Assembly: GCA_937892705.1 (NCBI GenBank)
Contig: CALBGR010000016.1
Span: 1 to 37,748, forward strand
Source of the DNA: an uncultured Candidatus Saccharibacteria bacterium
GTDB lineage: Bacteria > Patescibacteriota > Saccharimonadia > Saccharimonadales > UBA4665
Direction of reading: 5' to 3'
DNA: 37,748 bases
Made by a program: the position numbers and the translations under genes. This document shows positions 1 through 6,785 of the stretch, piece by piece. How positions within the stretch are numbered: the first letter of the stretch is position 1; every line of letters starts with the position of its first letter. The notes beneath the pieces were generated by a model, which worked only from the letters and a program-made list of their open reading frames with translations, was not told where the DNA came from and did not search any database.

Positions 1-2
1 GC

Positions 3-1514
3 ACGGTGATCCAGCCGTTGCTCCGTGAACAGTGGTTTGTAGACATGCAGCCGCTGGCAAAACGGGCAATTGCAGCACTCGAAGCAGGGGAGATTACGTT
101 TTATCCAGAAACAAAGAAAAAACAGCTGATTACGTATCTCTCGCAGCTGAAAGACTGGAATATCAGCCGTCAGATTGCCTGGGGCATCCCTATACCAGCG
201 TTTCAGAATATTGACGAGCCAACTGATTGGATTTATGACGAAAATGTCACTGAAGAAATTATTATAAGAGGTGATAAGACCTATCGGCGTGACCCAGATG
301 TGTTTGATACGTGGTTCAGTAGTGGCCAGTGGCCATTTGCAACCTTAGAATATCCAGACAATAAGGAATTGAAAGATTTTTACCCGCTGAGCCTTATGGA
401 AACAGGCTTCGATATTTTGATGCCGTGGGTTTCACGCATGATTATGCTGGGCCTGTACATTACCGGGAAGGTGCCATTTAGGGCAGTGTATCTGCATGGA
501 CTAATTCTCGATGAGCACGGCCAGAAGATGAGTAAAAGCAAGGGTAATGTAGTTAATCCAATTGATGTAGTTGATGCGTACGGCTCGGATGCTTTGCGCA
601 TGGGTATTATCTCTGGTCAGTCAGCAGGACATAACCAGCCCTTTGTGACCGGAAAAGTAGTTGGCGCCCGCAATTTCTGCAACAAGTTGTGGAATATTGC
701 TCGCTTCACTGAAAATTTGACCGGTGAAAATTACCGGCCAAAATCACCAAAGCCAGAAACAGCAGCTGATCATTGGATATTGTCAAAGTTACAACATACA
801 GCTGACGAGCTGGTTAAGGAATTGGAAAATTACCGGTTTAGTGAAGCATACGAGCGTGTTTATCACTTTGTGTGGGATAATCTGGCAGATTGGTACATTG
901 AAGCGTCAAAAGCTGCGCCAAATGTGGATCTGCTGGCTTATGTGCTAGAAAGCGCACTGACACTGGCACATCCGTTTGCGCCATTCGTCACAGAAACGAT
1001 TTGGCAGGCACTCAACTGGCGCGAGGAGCTGCTAATTTCCTATAGGTGGCCAAAAGTACCCAAATTCGATAAAAAAGCAGCTGTTGATTTTGAAGAAATT
1101 AAAACCGTTGTCACTGAAGCACGCTATATCACCCATACGCTGAAAGAGAAGGGAAGTACGCTGTATTTTGTGGATGCGCCGCTTTTAGCTGAAAACAGCG
1201 AGCTGATTGCGCGACTCGCGCGACTCCGCGCTGTAACCCAGGTAACAAGCGGTGAAGGGCTACACCTTACACAAACACGCTTTACATGCTGGCTGGATAT
1301 TGATAAAGCTACCGCAAAACACTACTTAAAAGAATTGGAGGCGAAAAAAGCTGACCAGCAAGCGGTAATAGATCGTCTAAAAGCACGTTTGGCGAACAAA
1401 TCATACGTCAACAACGCGCCAAAAGAGATTGTCGAACAAACAAAACAGCAACTCAAAGAAGCTGAAGCTGTACTTGAAGGTATTAACCGCGAATACGACC
1501 GTTTTAGCGCCTAA
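3..1514 (+). CDS. valS: Valine--tRNA ligase, C-terminal part (5' end outside window)
   Basis: Class I aminoacyl-tRNA synthetase that charges tRNA-Val in the cytoplasm. The reading frame is open from base 3, so the gene starts upstream of the window and the first GTG (base 6) is internal. About 500 C-terminal residues are present. They include the end of the catalytic core with the ATP-binding KMSKS motif (KMSKSKGN, encoded near 527-550), then the helical anticodon-binding domain, and finally a charged coiled-coil tail (about the last 65 residues) typical of the ValRS C-terminal tRNA-binding arm. The tail separates ValRS from IleRS and LeuRS. The stop lies 2 bases from the stop of the converging XRE-HAD gene, so the two genes meet tail to tail with no room for a separate terminator. 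The missing N-terminus with HIGH and the editing domain cannot be judged. Confidence 0.96.
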   Translation, partial: TVIQPLLREQWFVDMQPLAKRAIAALEAGEITFYPETKKKQLITYLSQLKDWNISRQIAWGIPIPAFQNIDEPTDWIYDENVTEEIIIRGDKTYRRDPDVFDTWFSSGQWPFATLEYPDNKELKDFYPLSLMETGFDILMPWVSRMIMLGLYITGKVPFRAVYLHGLILDEHGQKMSKSKGNVVNPIDVVDAYGSDALRMGIISGQSAGHNQPFVTGKVVGARNFCNKLWNIARFTENLTGENYRPKSPKPETAADHWILSKLQHTADELVKELENYRFSEAYERVYHFVWDNLADWYIEASKAAPNVDLLAYVLESALTLAHPFAPFVTETIWQALNWREELLISYRWPKVPKFDKKAAVDFEEIKTVVTEARYITHTLKEKGSTLYFVDAPLLAENSELIARLARLRAVTQVTSGEGLHLTQTRFTCWLDIDKATAKHYLKELEAKKADQQAVIDRLKARLANKSYVNNAPKEIVEQTKQQLKEAEAVLEGINREYDRFSA

Positions 1515-1516
1515 AA

Positions 1517-2374
1517 CTACTGCTCCTCGCGAAATGCCAGTACTTCACGGACCGTATTAATGGACTCTTCAGGGCGATAAGAGTCAAACCAAATAGTATG
1601 CCAGCCGAACTTCTTGGCAGCCACAAGATTAAGGCGAGTATCGTCAACAAATAAGATTTCAGAACCAGGTACATTTGCTTCTTTTTGAGCGATTTCATAA
1701 ATCGTTGGCTCAGGCTTCATGGCCCGTACCACCGATGAATCGATAATAACGTCAAATGTTACAGGCGGAATTTTTCCGCGTGCCTGCAGCGCTTCTACGA
1801 AGCCGGGCATGGTATTTGTAAGCAGCCCAACATAGTAGTGTTCAGCCACCCATTCCAATAGATCTATCATGCCAGGAATCGGCTGCACATTATCGAGGTA
1901 ATATTCCATCCAGTCAAAATCGGTATTGAATTTGGCGCTAAAAACGGCATTGAGTTCCTCGACCGGTTTATCGCCGCGGTTAATCTCGTCATTCAGATCC
2001 CAAAACAGCTCTTCAATAATATCTACCGGAATATCGTGTTCTTTTGCAAGTTTGCTGAAAATTTCACGCGTAAACTGTACTAAACAGCCGTTCACATCGA
2101 AATACACAAAGCGCACACCGCGGTTTGAGACTTTTTTAGTGCTTTTTACTTCAGAAGTAACTGTATGACCCATCAAAGCATCAAGGCTGGTATTCACCGC
2201 CTCAGCAATGCTCTGGATAGTGAAGATAGAGGGAGCCTTGATTGCGCCACGCTCAATTTTAGCGAGCGTAGAATAACTCAAACCTGCTTTATTGCATAGC
2301 TCTTGCTGCGTGAGACCGGCAGCCTTGCGTGCCTCCTGGAGTCTCCGCCCCAACCCTTTCTCGTCCATAGCCAT
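1517..2374 (-). CDS. XRE-type HTH regulator fused to a HAD-superfamily hydrolase domain
   Basis: A 285-residue two-domain protein. Residues about 8-68 form an XRE/Cro helix-turn-helix (LTQQELCNKAGLSYSTLAKI). After a short linker, residues 86-280 form a HAD-like domain. The expected HAD landmarks are visible: nucleophile Asp93 in FDVNGCL, motif II Thr186 (LLTNT), motif III Lys220 (AMKPEP) and motif IV Asp244-Asp245 (FVDD). The residue two after the nucleophile, usually Asp and acting as general acid/base, is Asn95. Catalysis may therefore be weak or altered, although some HAD proteins tolerate changes here. The fusion suggests a DNA-binding protein that senses or processes a phosphorylated metabolite; that is inference. 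ATG at 2372-2374 is used; a second ATG two codons later is also possible. It is transcribed toward valS. Confidence 0.88.
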   Translation of the reverse strand: MAMDEKGLGRRLQEARKAAGLTQQELCNKAGLSYSTLAKIERGAIKAPSIFTIQSIAEAVNTSLDALMGHTVTSEVKSTKKVSNRGVRFVYFDVNGCLVQFTREIFSKLAKEHDIPVDIIEELFWDLNDEINRGDKPVEELNAVFSAKFNTDFDWMEYYLDNVQPIPGMIDLLEWVAEHYYVGLLTNTMPGFVEALQARGKIPPVTFDVIIDSSVVRAMKPEPTIYEIAQKEANVPGSEILFVDDTRLNLVAAKKFGWHTIWFDSYRPEESINTVREVLAFREEQ

Positions 2375-2422
2375 ATTGTACTAGTTTATCGGCAAAAAAC
2401 CAATAAAATAAGTACTAAATGG

Positions 2423-2599
2423 CTAGTTTGTTGGAATCATACTAAACAGTGTCCAAGATATAAAGAAAACAAGAATTCCAACAACAGCAGTGACGATAAT
2501 ATCGTGCTGAGTAATTCCGCCTGTGCGGCGGGTAATCTTAGAGTAAACCCACCCAGATACTCCTAAAGCTAAAAATAGTGCAACAAGTACTGGTGGCAT
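2423..2599 (-). CDS. Small 58-residue membrane protein, hypothetical
   Basis: A short open frame with ATG at 2597-2599 and TAG at 2423-2425. It encodes an N-terminal hydrophobic helix (about residues 3-18, PPVLVALFLALGVSGW), a polar basic loop containing KITRRTGG, and a second hydrophobic helix (about residues 34-54, IIVTAVVGILVFFISWTLF). The two-helix hairpin and its fit between the HIT gene and the XRE-HAD gene, on the same strand as both, support a real gene. No family is recognised. It lies 23 bases downstream of the HIT stop and is probably cotranscribed with it. Confidence 0.6.
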   Translation of the reverse strand: MPPVLVALFLALGVSGWVYSKITRRTGGITQHDIIVTAVVGILVFFISWTLFSMIPTN

Positions 2600-2622
2600 A
2601 CCTCTAGTATACCGCGGTTGTG

Positions 2623-3015
2623 CTAAAATGCCACCTTTTGAGCAATCTGCGCAAGCGCTTCATGGTCAGGCTCAGCCTGCATGTCAGGCCGACGACGAAA
2701 CTCTTCGACCGTAGCGAAGGGAATAAGGTGCACATGCGCATGCGGAACGTCTATACCTACAACTTGCTGGCCTATATATGGCTTGTTAAGCACTTTGCGC
2801 AGATGAAGACCCACTTTCTTTACGGTAGCCATGAGCGCCTGGTATGTCTCGTCATCAAGGTCCCAGACAAATTCGACCTGCTTTTTAGGTATCACGAGCG
2901 TGTGGCCCGGCTGCACTGGGTGTATGTCTAAAAACGCAAGCGTATGCTCATCTTCATACACCTTATGGCATGGAATTTCACCTTTGACGATTTTGGTAAA
3001 AACACTCTCCTGCAT
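2623..3015 (-). CDS. HIT-family nucleotide hydrolase (HINT/Fhit type)
   Basis: A 130-residue cytosolic HIT protein. The family hydrolyses nucleoside phosphoramidates or dinucleoside polyphosphates at a histidine triad. The triad is seen as H92, H94 and H96 in HAHVHLI. The N-terminal FTKIVKGEIPCHKVYEDE and the GHTLVIPKK segment (residues 37-45) are also typical of this family. The open frame continues upstream through two tRNA genes, but that extension is not protein-like; ATG at 3013-3015 gives the usual HIT length and N-terminus. The gene lies 21 bases beyond tRNA-Pro on the same strand, so it is probably read from the tRNA promoter. The exact substrate cannot be read from sequence. Confidence 0.93.
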   Translation of the reverse strand: MQESVFTKIVKGEIPCHKVYEDEHTLAFLDIHPVQPGHTLVIPKKQVEFVWDLDDETYQALMATVKKVGLHLRKVLNKPYIGQQVVGIDVPHAHVHLIPFATVEEFRRRPDMQAEPDHEALAQIAQKVAF

Positions 3016-3036
3016 AACGTATATTATAGCGAACCA

Positions 3037-3112
3037 TGGTCGGGATGATCCGATTCGAACGGACGACCTCAGCGTCCCGAACGCTGCGCGCTGCCAACTG
3101 CGCCACATCCCG
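3037..3112 (-). tRNA. tRNA-Pro (anticodon CGG)
   Basis: Full cloverleaf on the minus strand. The acceptor is CGGGATG paired with CATCCCG, the anticodon stem is CAGCG/CGCTG around loop TTCGGGA, and the T loop is TTCGAAT. The discriminator is A and CCA is encoded. It reads CCG codons. It sits 9 bases beyond tRNA-Ser(CGA) and just before the HIT gene. Confidence 0.95.
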
Positions 3113-3121
3113 CTCACAGAT

Positions 3122-3213
3122 TGGCGGAGAGGGAGGGATTCGAACCCTCGGAACCGCGCAAACGGTTCACTTGTTTTCGAGACAAGCCAGTTCAACCACT
3201 CCTGCACCTCTCC
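3122..3213 (-). tRNA. tRNA-Ser (anticodon CGA)
   Basis: Type II tRNA with a long variable arm on the minus strand. The anticodon stem is CTTGT/ACAAG around loop CTCGAAA, which gives CGA for UCG codons. The T loop is TTCGAAT, the discriminator is G, and CCA is encoded. It is the first gene of a tRNA-Ser, tRNA-Pro, HIT transcription unit. Confidence 0.95.
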
Positions 3214-3223
3214 TTAAGCAAAT

Positions 3224-3252
3224 ATTGTAACAGATGAAAATGTTCATTTCAG
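3224..3252 (-). promoter_or_regulatory. Promoter of the tRNA-Ser/tRNA-Pro/HIT unit
   Basis: On the minus strand there is a -10 TACAAT (3229 to 3224) with a 17-bp spacer to CTGAAA (3252 to 3247), a 4/6 match to -35. The start point would fall a few bases before tRNA-Ser. The direct repeat ATGTTCATTT (3240-3249 and 3254-3263) overlaps this -35 box. Confidence 0.5.
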
Positions 3253-3269
3253 GATGTTCATTTTTCTAC

Positions 3270-3302
3270 TTGAAGTAGTATACCTCATGTAGTATACTTC
3301 AT
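3270..3302 (+). promoter_or_regulatory. Promoter and probable operator of the padR-like operon
   Basis: A -35 TTGAAG (3270-3275), a 17-bp spacer and a -10 TATACT (3293-3298) form a good sigma-A-type promoter. A 16-bp near palindrome ATGTAGTATACTTCAT (3287-3302, one mismatched pair) sits on the -10 box, and GTAGTATAC is repeated at 3275-3283 and 3289-3297 with a 14-bp period. PadR proteins are known to bind palindromic ATGT...ACAT-like sites, so autorepression is the simplest reading (inference). Confidence 0.6.
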
Positions 3303-3323
3303 GTATCCTACTTGGATAAGTCT

Positions 3324-3698
3324 ATGGATACATTACATAAGTACGAACTTACACTACTGCAAGGTTGGGAAGAAGTACATAAAAAATCTCAATTAAGTTT
3401 GTGGATTTTGCTAGCTTTAAAGGACGGAAAAAAGCATATGACAGAGATAAAACAGTTCATTGCAGTTGTGACAAACTGCACGATTTCAGCTGACGACAAA
3501 AGCATGTATCGTGCACTGCGTAGGTTTCATGAGTCTGATATGGTTTCTTTTGAGCATAAGCCCAGCAAAGGTGGACCAGAACTCAAGGTATATTCACTTA
3601 CTGACACCGGACGTCGTGTGCTGGAGTATTTTACCCAAAGAAATATTGTGAATGTATTTTATAAACCAGAAGTAGAAACAATAATTAAGAAAGGATAG
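3324..3698 (+). CDS. PadR-family winged-helix transcriptional regulator
   Basis: A 124-residue regulator from ATG at 3324. A TTG at 3312 would add four residues but would lie only about 7 bases after the predicted transcription start, so ATG is preferred. The visible PadR features are an N-terminal helix leading to LSLWILLALKDGKKHMTEI, and a winged-helix segment with YRALRRFHESDMV followed by the wing (KGGPELKVYSLTDTGRRVLE). The usual long dimerisation helix is reduced to a short C-terminal tail. The next gene, a polytopic membrane protein, starts 2 bases after the stop. This fits the common arrangement of PadR repressors controlling an adjacent membrane protein. An operator-like palindrome covers the -10 box. 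Confidence 0.85.
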   Translation: MDTLHKYELTLLQGWEEVHKKSQLSLWILLALKDGKKHMTEIKQFIAVVTNCTISADDKSMYRALRRFHESDMVSFEHKPSKGGPELKVYSLTDTGRRVLEYFTQRNIVNVFYKPEVETIIKKG

Positions 3699-3700
3699 AT

Positions 3701-4585
3701 ATGGCAATAGTACACGCAAATAGCAAGTTAGGCAGGGGGTGGCTACTCACGAAAAGCTCATGGAGAACTCTACTATTAGATAAGGAACTCGTTGTATTGT
3801 CGTTTCTAAATGCCATACTAAGTATTGGTGTCATAATGCTCATACTAGCTGTCACCGGTCAGCTACTGTTAGTAGACGACGGCTCGTATAGTGTGTCTTC
3901 GGTAGGTTTAGCGGCAATCGTCTATGGATTTTTCGCCTTTATGACAATTGTTGCCACTTTCACGACTGCCGGTATTGTTGCTGGCGCTACTCAACGCTTC
4001 CGCGGAGAAGATCCAACCCTAAAAAGTTGTTTTAGGGCTGTTTCACAAAAATTTACACCCCTGCTTTTATTTGGGGTCTTTATGAGCAGCGTAGGACTTT
4101 TATTCCAATTCCTTGAAGATCGACTACCTTTTGCAGGTAGTGTCGCTGCCTGGCTCGCTGATATTTCATGGTCTATTGCAAACTTTTTCTCCATCCCAGT
4201 AATCGTACTGAGCGACAAAAAGGTTATGCCTCTTGCAGCCGCTAAACAATCTGTTGAGATCATAAAAAAGGTATGGGGTGAAAGTGTAGTTTCACAAGGT
4301 ACAGTAGGCCTCGTGGGCGCGTTCGTCATTCTTGTATTCATGATCGTAAGTGGCCTACTGCTTGCAGGGATTAATTTAGTGCTTCCAGGTCTAGTTGTAC
4401 AAATAGGATTTAGTGTTGTTGGTATGGGGGTCATAGCGCTTATACTGCTGTTTTCTACACTGAGCGGCATCGTAAAGGCAGCACTCTACCACTACGCAAC
4501 GACAGGCGAATCTCCCACAACCTTTAACAAAAATCTACTCAAGGCCAGCATGACACCTAAAAAAGCAAAAAAGATTTTTGCATAA
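3701..4585 (+). CDS. Polytopic membrane protein, DUF6159-like
   Basis: A 294-residue integral membrane protein with about six hydrophobic stretches (roughly residues 28-55, 67-92, 119-135, 150-175, 200-225 and 233-260). The pattern, with an amphipathic N-terminus (GRGWLLTKSSWRTLLLDKEL) and the AxRFRGEDPTLKSCFRAV segment between helices, resembles the DUF6159 group of bacterial and archaeal membrane proteins; this family call is from memory of the pattern. No catalytic motif is seen. It is coupled to the PadR gene (2-base gap), so it is probably the regulator's target, perhaps in envelope homeostasis or export. The C-terminal tail is basic and cytosolic-looking. Confidence 0.75.
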   Translation: MAIVHANSKLGRGWLLTKSSWRTLLLDKELVVLSFLNAILSIGVIMLILAVTGQLLLVDDGSYSVSSVGLAAIVYGFFAFMTIVATFTTAGIVAGATQRFRGEDPTLKSCFRAVSQKFTPLLLFGVFMSSVGLLFQFLEDRLPFAGSVAAWLADISWSIANFFSIPVIVLSDKKVMPLAAAKQSVEIIKKVWGESVVSQGTVGLVGAFVILVFMIVSGLLLAGINLVLPGLVVQIGFSVVGMGVIALILLFSTLSGIVKAALYHYATTGESPTTFNKNLLKASMTPKKAKKIFA

Positions 4586-4586
4586 A

Positions 4587-4619
4587 GTAAAATCTATAGA
4601 TTTTACACATAAAATGTGT
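4587..4619. repeat. Perfect 20-bp palindrome followed by a second inverted repeat
   Basis: GTAAAATCTATAGATTTTAC (4587-4606) is its own reverse complement. It shares its last two bases with ACACAT-AAA-ATGTGT (4605-4619), a second hairpin. There is no U-tract strong enough for a classic terminator. It starts 1 base after the stop of the membrane protein gene, so a 3'-end hairpin or a protein site for the tRNA-Arg upstream region are both possible. Confidence 0.55.
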
Positions 4620-4715
4620 TAAAATTACCCCTGTTGCTCTTCCTTTTGTACGTATAGAGAAGTGTATAGCTAATAAAATATACATGGTATTAAAAAGTAC
4701 AGAAGAGAAAGACAC

Positions 4716-4792
4716 GCACCCGTAGCTCAGCTGGATAGAGCGTTGGCTTGCGGAGCCAAAGGCCGTAGGTTCGAATCCTGCCGGGTGTACCA
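4716..4792 (+). tRNA. tRNA-Arg (anticodon GCG)
   Basis: The cloverleaf has acceptor GCACCCG/CGGGTGT, a D arm with AGCTCAGCTGGATAGAGC, anticodon stem TTGGC/GCCAA around loop TTGCGGA, T loop TTCGAAT, discriminator A and encoded CCA. The body closely resembles bacterial tRNA-Arg for the CGN box. The anticodon reads GCG, not the usual ACG that is edited to ICG in most bacteria. Confidence 0.93.
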
Positions 4793-4804
4793 TATTGAAT
4801 ATAG

Positions 4805-4825
4805 AGCCTCTTCGGAGGCTTTTTT
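4805..4825 (+). terminator. Rho-independent terminator after tRNA-Arg
   Basis: Stem AGCCTC/GAGGCT with a TTCG tetraloop (4805-4820), followed by a run of T. It begins 12 bases after the tRNA 3' end. Confidence 0.85.
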
Positions 4826-4967
4826 CTGTTAAGACATTGCGGATAGATTTCTTCACTGAAGTTGCGTAAGTTTTGCCTGTACAAGATGTGATCTGTTATT
4901 GCGTATCGTCTCTGCTACCAGTATAGTAACGTATAAATACAGGTGGATAATCAATGGAGCGTATTTC

Positions 4968-6206
4968 ATGCCAGAGACGGCAAATCAAGAACGTTTCCCA
5001 ATCTTAGAACAACGGTCAAATCTTGCTGTTGCTAGTAAAATTGCCAACTTGGCTATAAAAGTAAGTCAGCTAGTAGATGATTTTTCTGATGTTGAGCGTA
5101 TTCCTCGGTATGTCGACGGACATCGTGAAAATGATGTCGAACACAGCTATATGCTTGCAATGGCAGCTCCCGAGATTGCGCAAGAGCTCAATCAGGTGCT
5201 TAATCTTGAATTAGACATAGATAAAGTGCGCCGATTTGCCATAGTGCACGACCTGTTAGAAGTAAAGGTGGGTGATGTAGCTACATTTGATTTAACACCT
5301 GCGCAGTTAGCTGAAAAAGAACGCCTTGAGCAAGAAGCTAAAAAGGAATTATACGCTGAACTACCAAGACAAACAGCTAAAGATTTGCGAGAATACGAAC
5401 TTCAGGATACGCCAGAAGCGGTATTTGTACGGTTGGTTGATAAGCTTTTACCGGTAGCAGTGAACATAACTGGTGACGGTGTTCGCGTATTTCGGGAAGA
5501 TTACGGCATAACCAATATCGAACAGTTACGCCAATCTTACCAACTTTTACATAACCGTATTGCCAAGCAGTTTGGTGGTCGATTTCCTGAAGTCGTAGCA
5601 GCTCACGCAGTTTTGTGTCAAATTTTTGAACAAAAATTCCCACCAACTAATTATGAGACTGAAGCAGTAGAGAAACCAAGGAACCCAACGGAAGTTGAAT
5701 TAAAATATCTGGTTGATCCGGATACATTGCATGAAAATATGAATTTGAAAGCATATCCAAAAAAACACATACGTCAGGGGTACATTGCAATCGGAGCTGA
5801 CGGATCAGAGGTTAGGGTGCGTTGTTTTGATGACGAGCGGTTCGAGCTTACGACAAAATCACCTGGCATGATTGCCCGAGACGAACAAACTGTAAAATTA
5901 TCCAAAGAGATGTTTGAAGACCTCTGGCATCAAACAGTAGGGAGGCGTGTCGTTAAAACACGCTACTACATACCATTGGACCGAAATACTATTGAGCTGG
6001 ATGTTTACGAAGAGCACTTAAAAGGGCTTATCACTGCAGAAGTAGAGTTTGACGGTCGACCAACTGAAGCTATGGTACGTGCCACAACATTTGAACCACC
6101 AAAGTGGTTTGGCAAAAATATCAGCGAGGATCCTCGTTACAAGAACCGTAATCTCGTTCAGCGTATACCCCGTGATTCAATGCCTCTCGACTCAGAAGAA
6201 TGTTAA
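4968..6206 (+). CDS. HD-domain phosphohydrolase fused to a CYTH (triphosphate tunnel) domain
   Basis: A 412-residue protein from ATG 4968, chosen because GGAG (4956-4959) lies 8 bases upstream; the frame is open further up but without protein-like sequence. Residues about 20-225 form an HD domain of the 5'-nucleotidase/YfbR-like type, with metal ligands in HRENDVEHS (H52, H59), HD at 94-95 and a later Asp159 (LVDKLLP). Residues about 240-395 look like a CYTH domain: the ExExK signature is E242-V-E244-L-K246, followed by alternating charged strands such as EVRVRCFDDERFELTTKSPG and NTIELDVYEE. CYTH proteins bind or cleave triphosphate compounds in a beta tunnel; HD domains cleave phosphate esters. 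A joint role in nucleotide or polyphosphate turnover is inferred. It stands alone between the tRNA-Arg terminator and the YggT-like gene. Confidence 0.85.
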   Translation: MPETANQERFPILEQRSNLAVASKIANLAIKVSQLVDDFSDVERIPRYVDGHRENDVEHSYMLAMAAPEIAQELNQVLNLELDIDKVRRFAIVHDLLEVKVGDVATFDLTPAQLAEKERLEQEAKKELYAELPRQTAKDLREYELQDTPEAVFVRLVDKLLPVAVNITGDGVRVFREDYGITNIEQLRQSYQLLHNRIAKQFGGRFPEVVAAHAVLCQIFEQKFPPTNYETEAVEKPRNPTEVELKYLVDPDTLHENMNLKAYPKKHIRQGYIAIGADGSEVRVRCFDDERFELTTKSPGMIARDEQTVKLSKEMFEDLWHQTVGRRVVKTRYYIPLDRNTIELDVYEEHLKGLITAEVEFDGRPTEAMVRATTFEPPKWFGKNISEDPRYKNRNLVQRIPRDSMPLDSEEC

Positions 6207-6490
6207 TTTATCCTAGTTAAGCTGATAGTGCCTTGTAAATTTAGCCTATATCAAGTTCTCTTAAAATTTACATAACTCCGCGCGCAACACATAGGTAATA
6301 AGTAGCACCAGAATAAGCATCATCGAAATATAGGTTTTGTTTAAAGGTGTTATAGACGTTTGTTATTCAACCATCTGATTAAATATAAAATTGTTACTCG
6401 TTTTTGGTTACTGTAATTGAACACATTTGTTGCATTTTTCACTGTTTACACGCAAGAAGAAGCTGTACAGTGGGGTCTGGAGGCAATTGT
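6207..6490. other. Non-coding gap of 284 bp between the HD-CYTH and YggT-like genes
   Basis: AT-rich spacer. It contains the leader of the YggT-like gene and, on the minus strand, a very short frame for a hydrophobic peptide (near 6268-6328, MMLILVLLITYVLRAELCKF). No ribosome site or conserved context supports that frame. No clear terminator or promoter is visible. Confidence 0.4.
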
Positions 6491-6772
6491 ATGACTGCAC
6501 TAGGTCGACTTATCTGGTTTATTGGAGCAATCATTATAACTCTGCTGTTGTTGAGATTCTTTTTTATACTATTTGGCGCTGATCCGCTGAATAGGTTCGT
6601 GGATTTTGTGTATGATACTTCAAGTCCTTTAGTATCACCATTTTTTGGACTGTTTAATTATGACTACGTTGTGGGAAGGGCAACGTTTGAGTTGCCAACG
6701 CTCGTAGCAATAGTGGTATACACCTTAATTGCAAGTATACTGTCCTGGCTTTTTAAATCGCGCGTGTCCTGA
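6491..6772 (+). CDS. YggT-family-like small membrane protein
   Basis: A 93-residue protein with two hydrophobic segments, about residues 5-29 (IWFIGAIIITLLLLRFFFILF) and 68-88 (LVAIVVYTLIASILSWLF). The segment between them (NPLxRFV-like PLNRFVDFVYDTSSPLVSPF) is the part that recalls the YggT family. YggT proteins sit in the cytoplasmic membrane, and roles in division or osmotic response have been suggested for some. The start is fixed by GGAGG (6479-6483), 7 bases before ATG 6491; the longer frame from 6404 has no ribosome site and contains a Cys-rich unlikely leader. It converges with the downstream minus-strand gene. Confidence 0.7.
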   Translation: MTALGRLIWFIGAIIITLLLLRFFFILFGADPLNRFVDFVYDTSSPLVSPFFGLFNYDYVVGRATFELPTLVAIVVYTLIASILSWLFKSRVS

Positions 6773-6785
6773 AAGCTAGAATCGT

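Noticed and set aside
2623..3207. HIT reading frame extended to 194 residues
   Set aside because: The extra N-terminal 64 codons run through tRNA-Pro and tRNA-Ser on the same strand and do not resemble the HIT family; ATG 3015 gives the normal length.
4899..4967. Longer N-terminus for the HD-CYTH gene from a TTG
   Set aside because: There is no ribosome site and no domain-like sequence; GGAG stands 8 bases before ATG 4968.
6268..6328. A 20-residue hydrophobic peptide gene on the minus strand
   Set aside because: There is no Shine-Dalgarno, the frame above it is closed shortly upstream, and nothing but hydrophobicity supports it.
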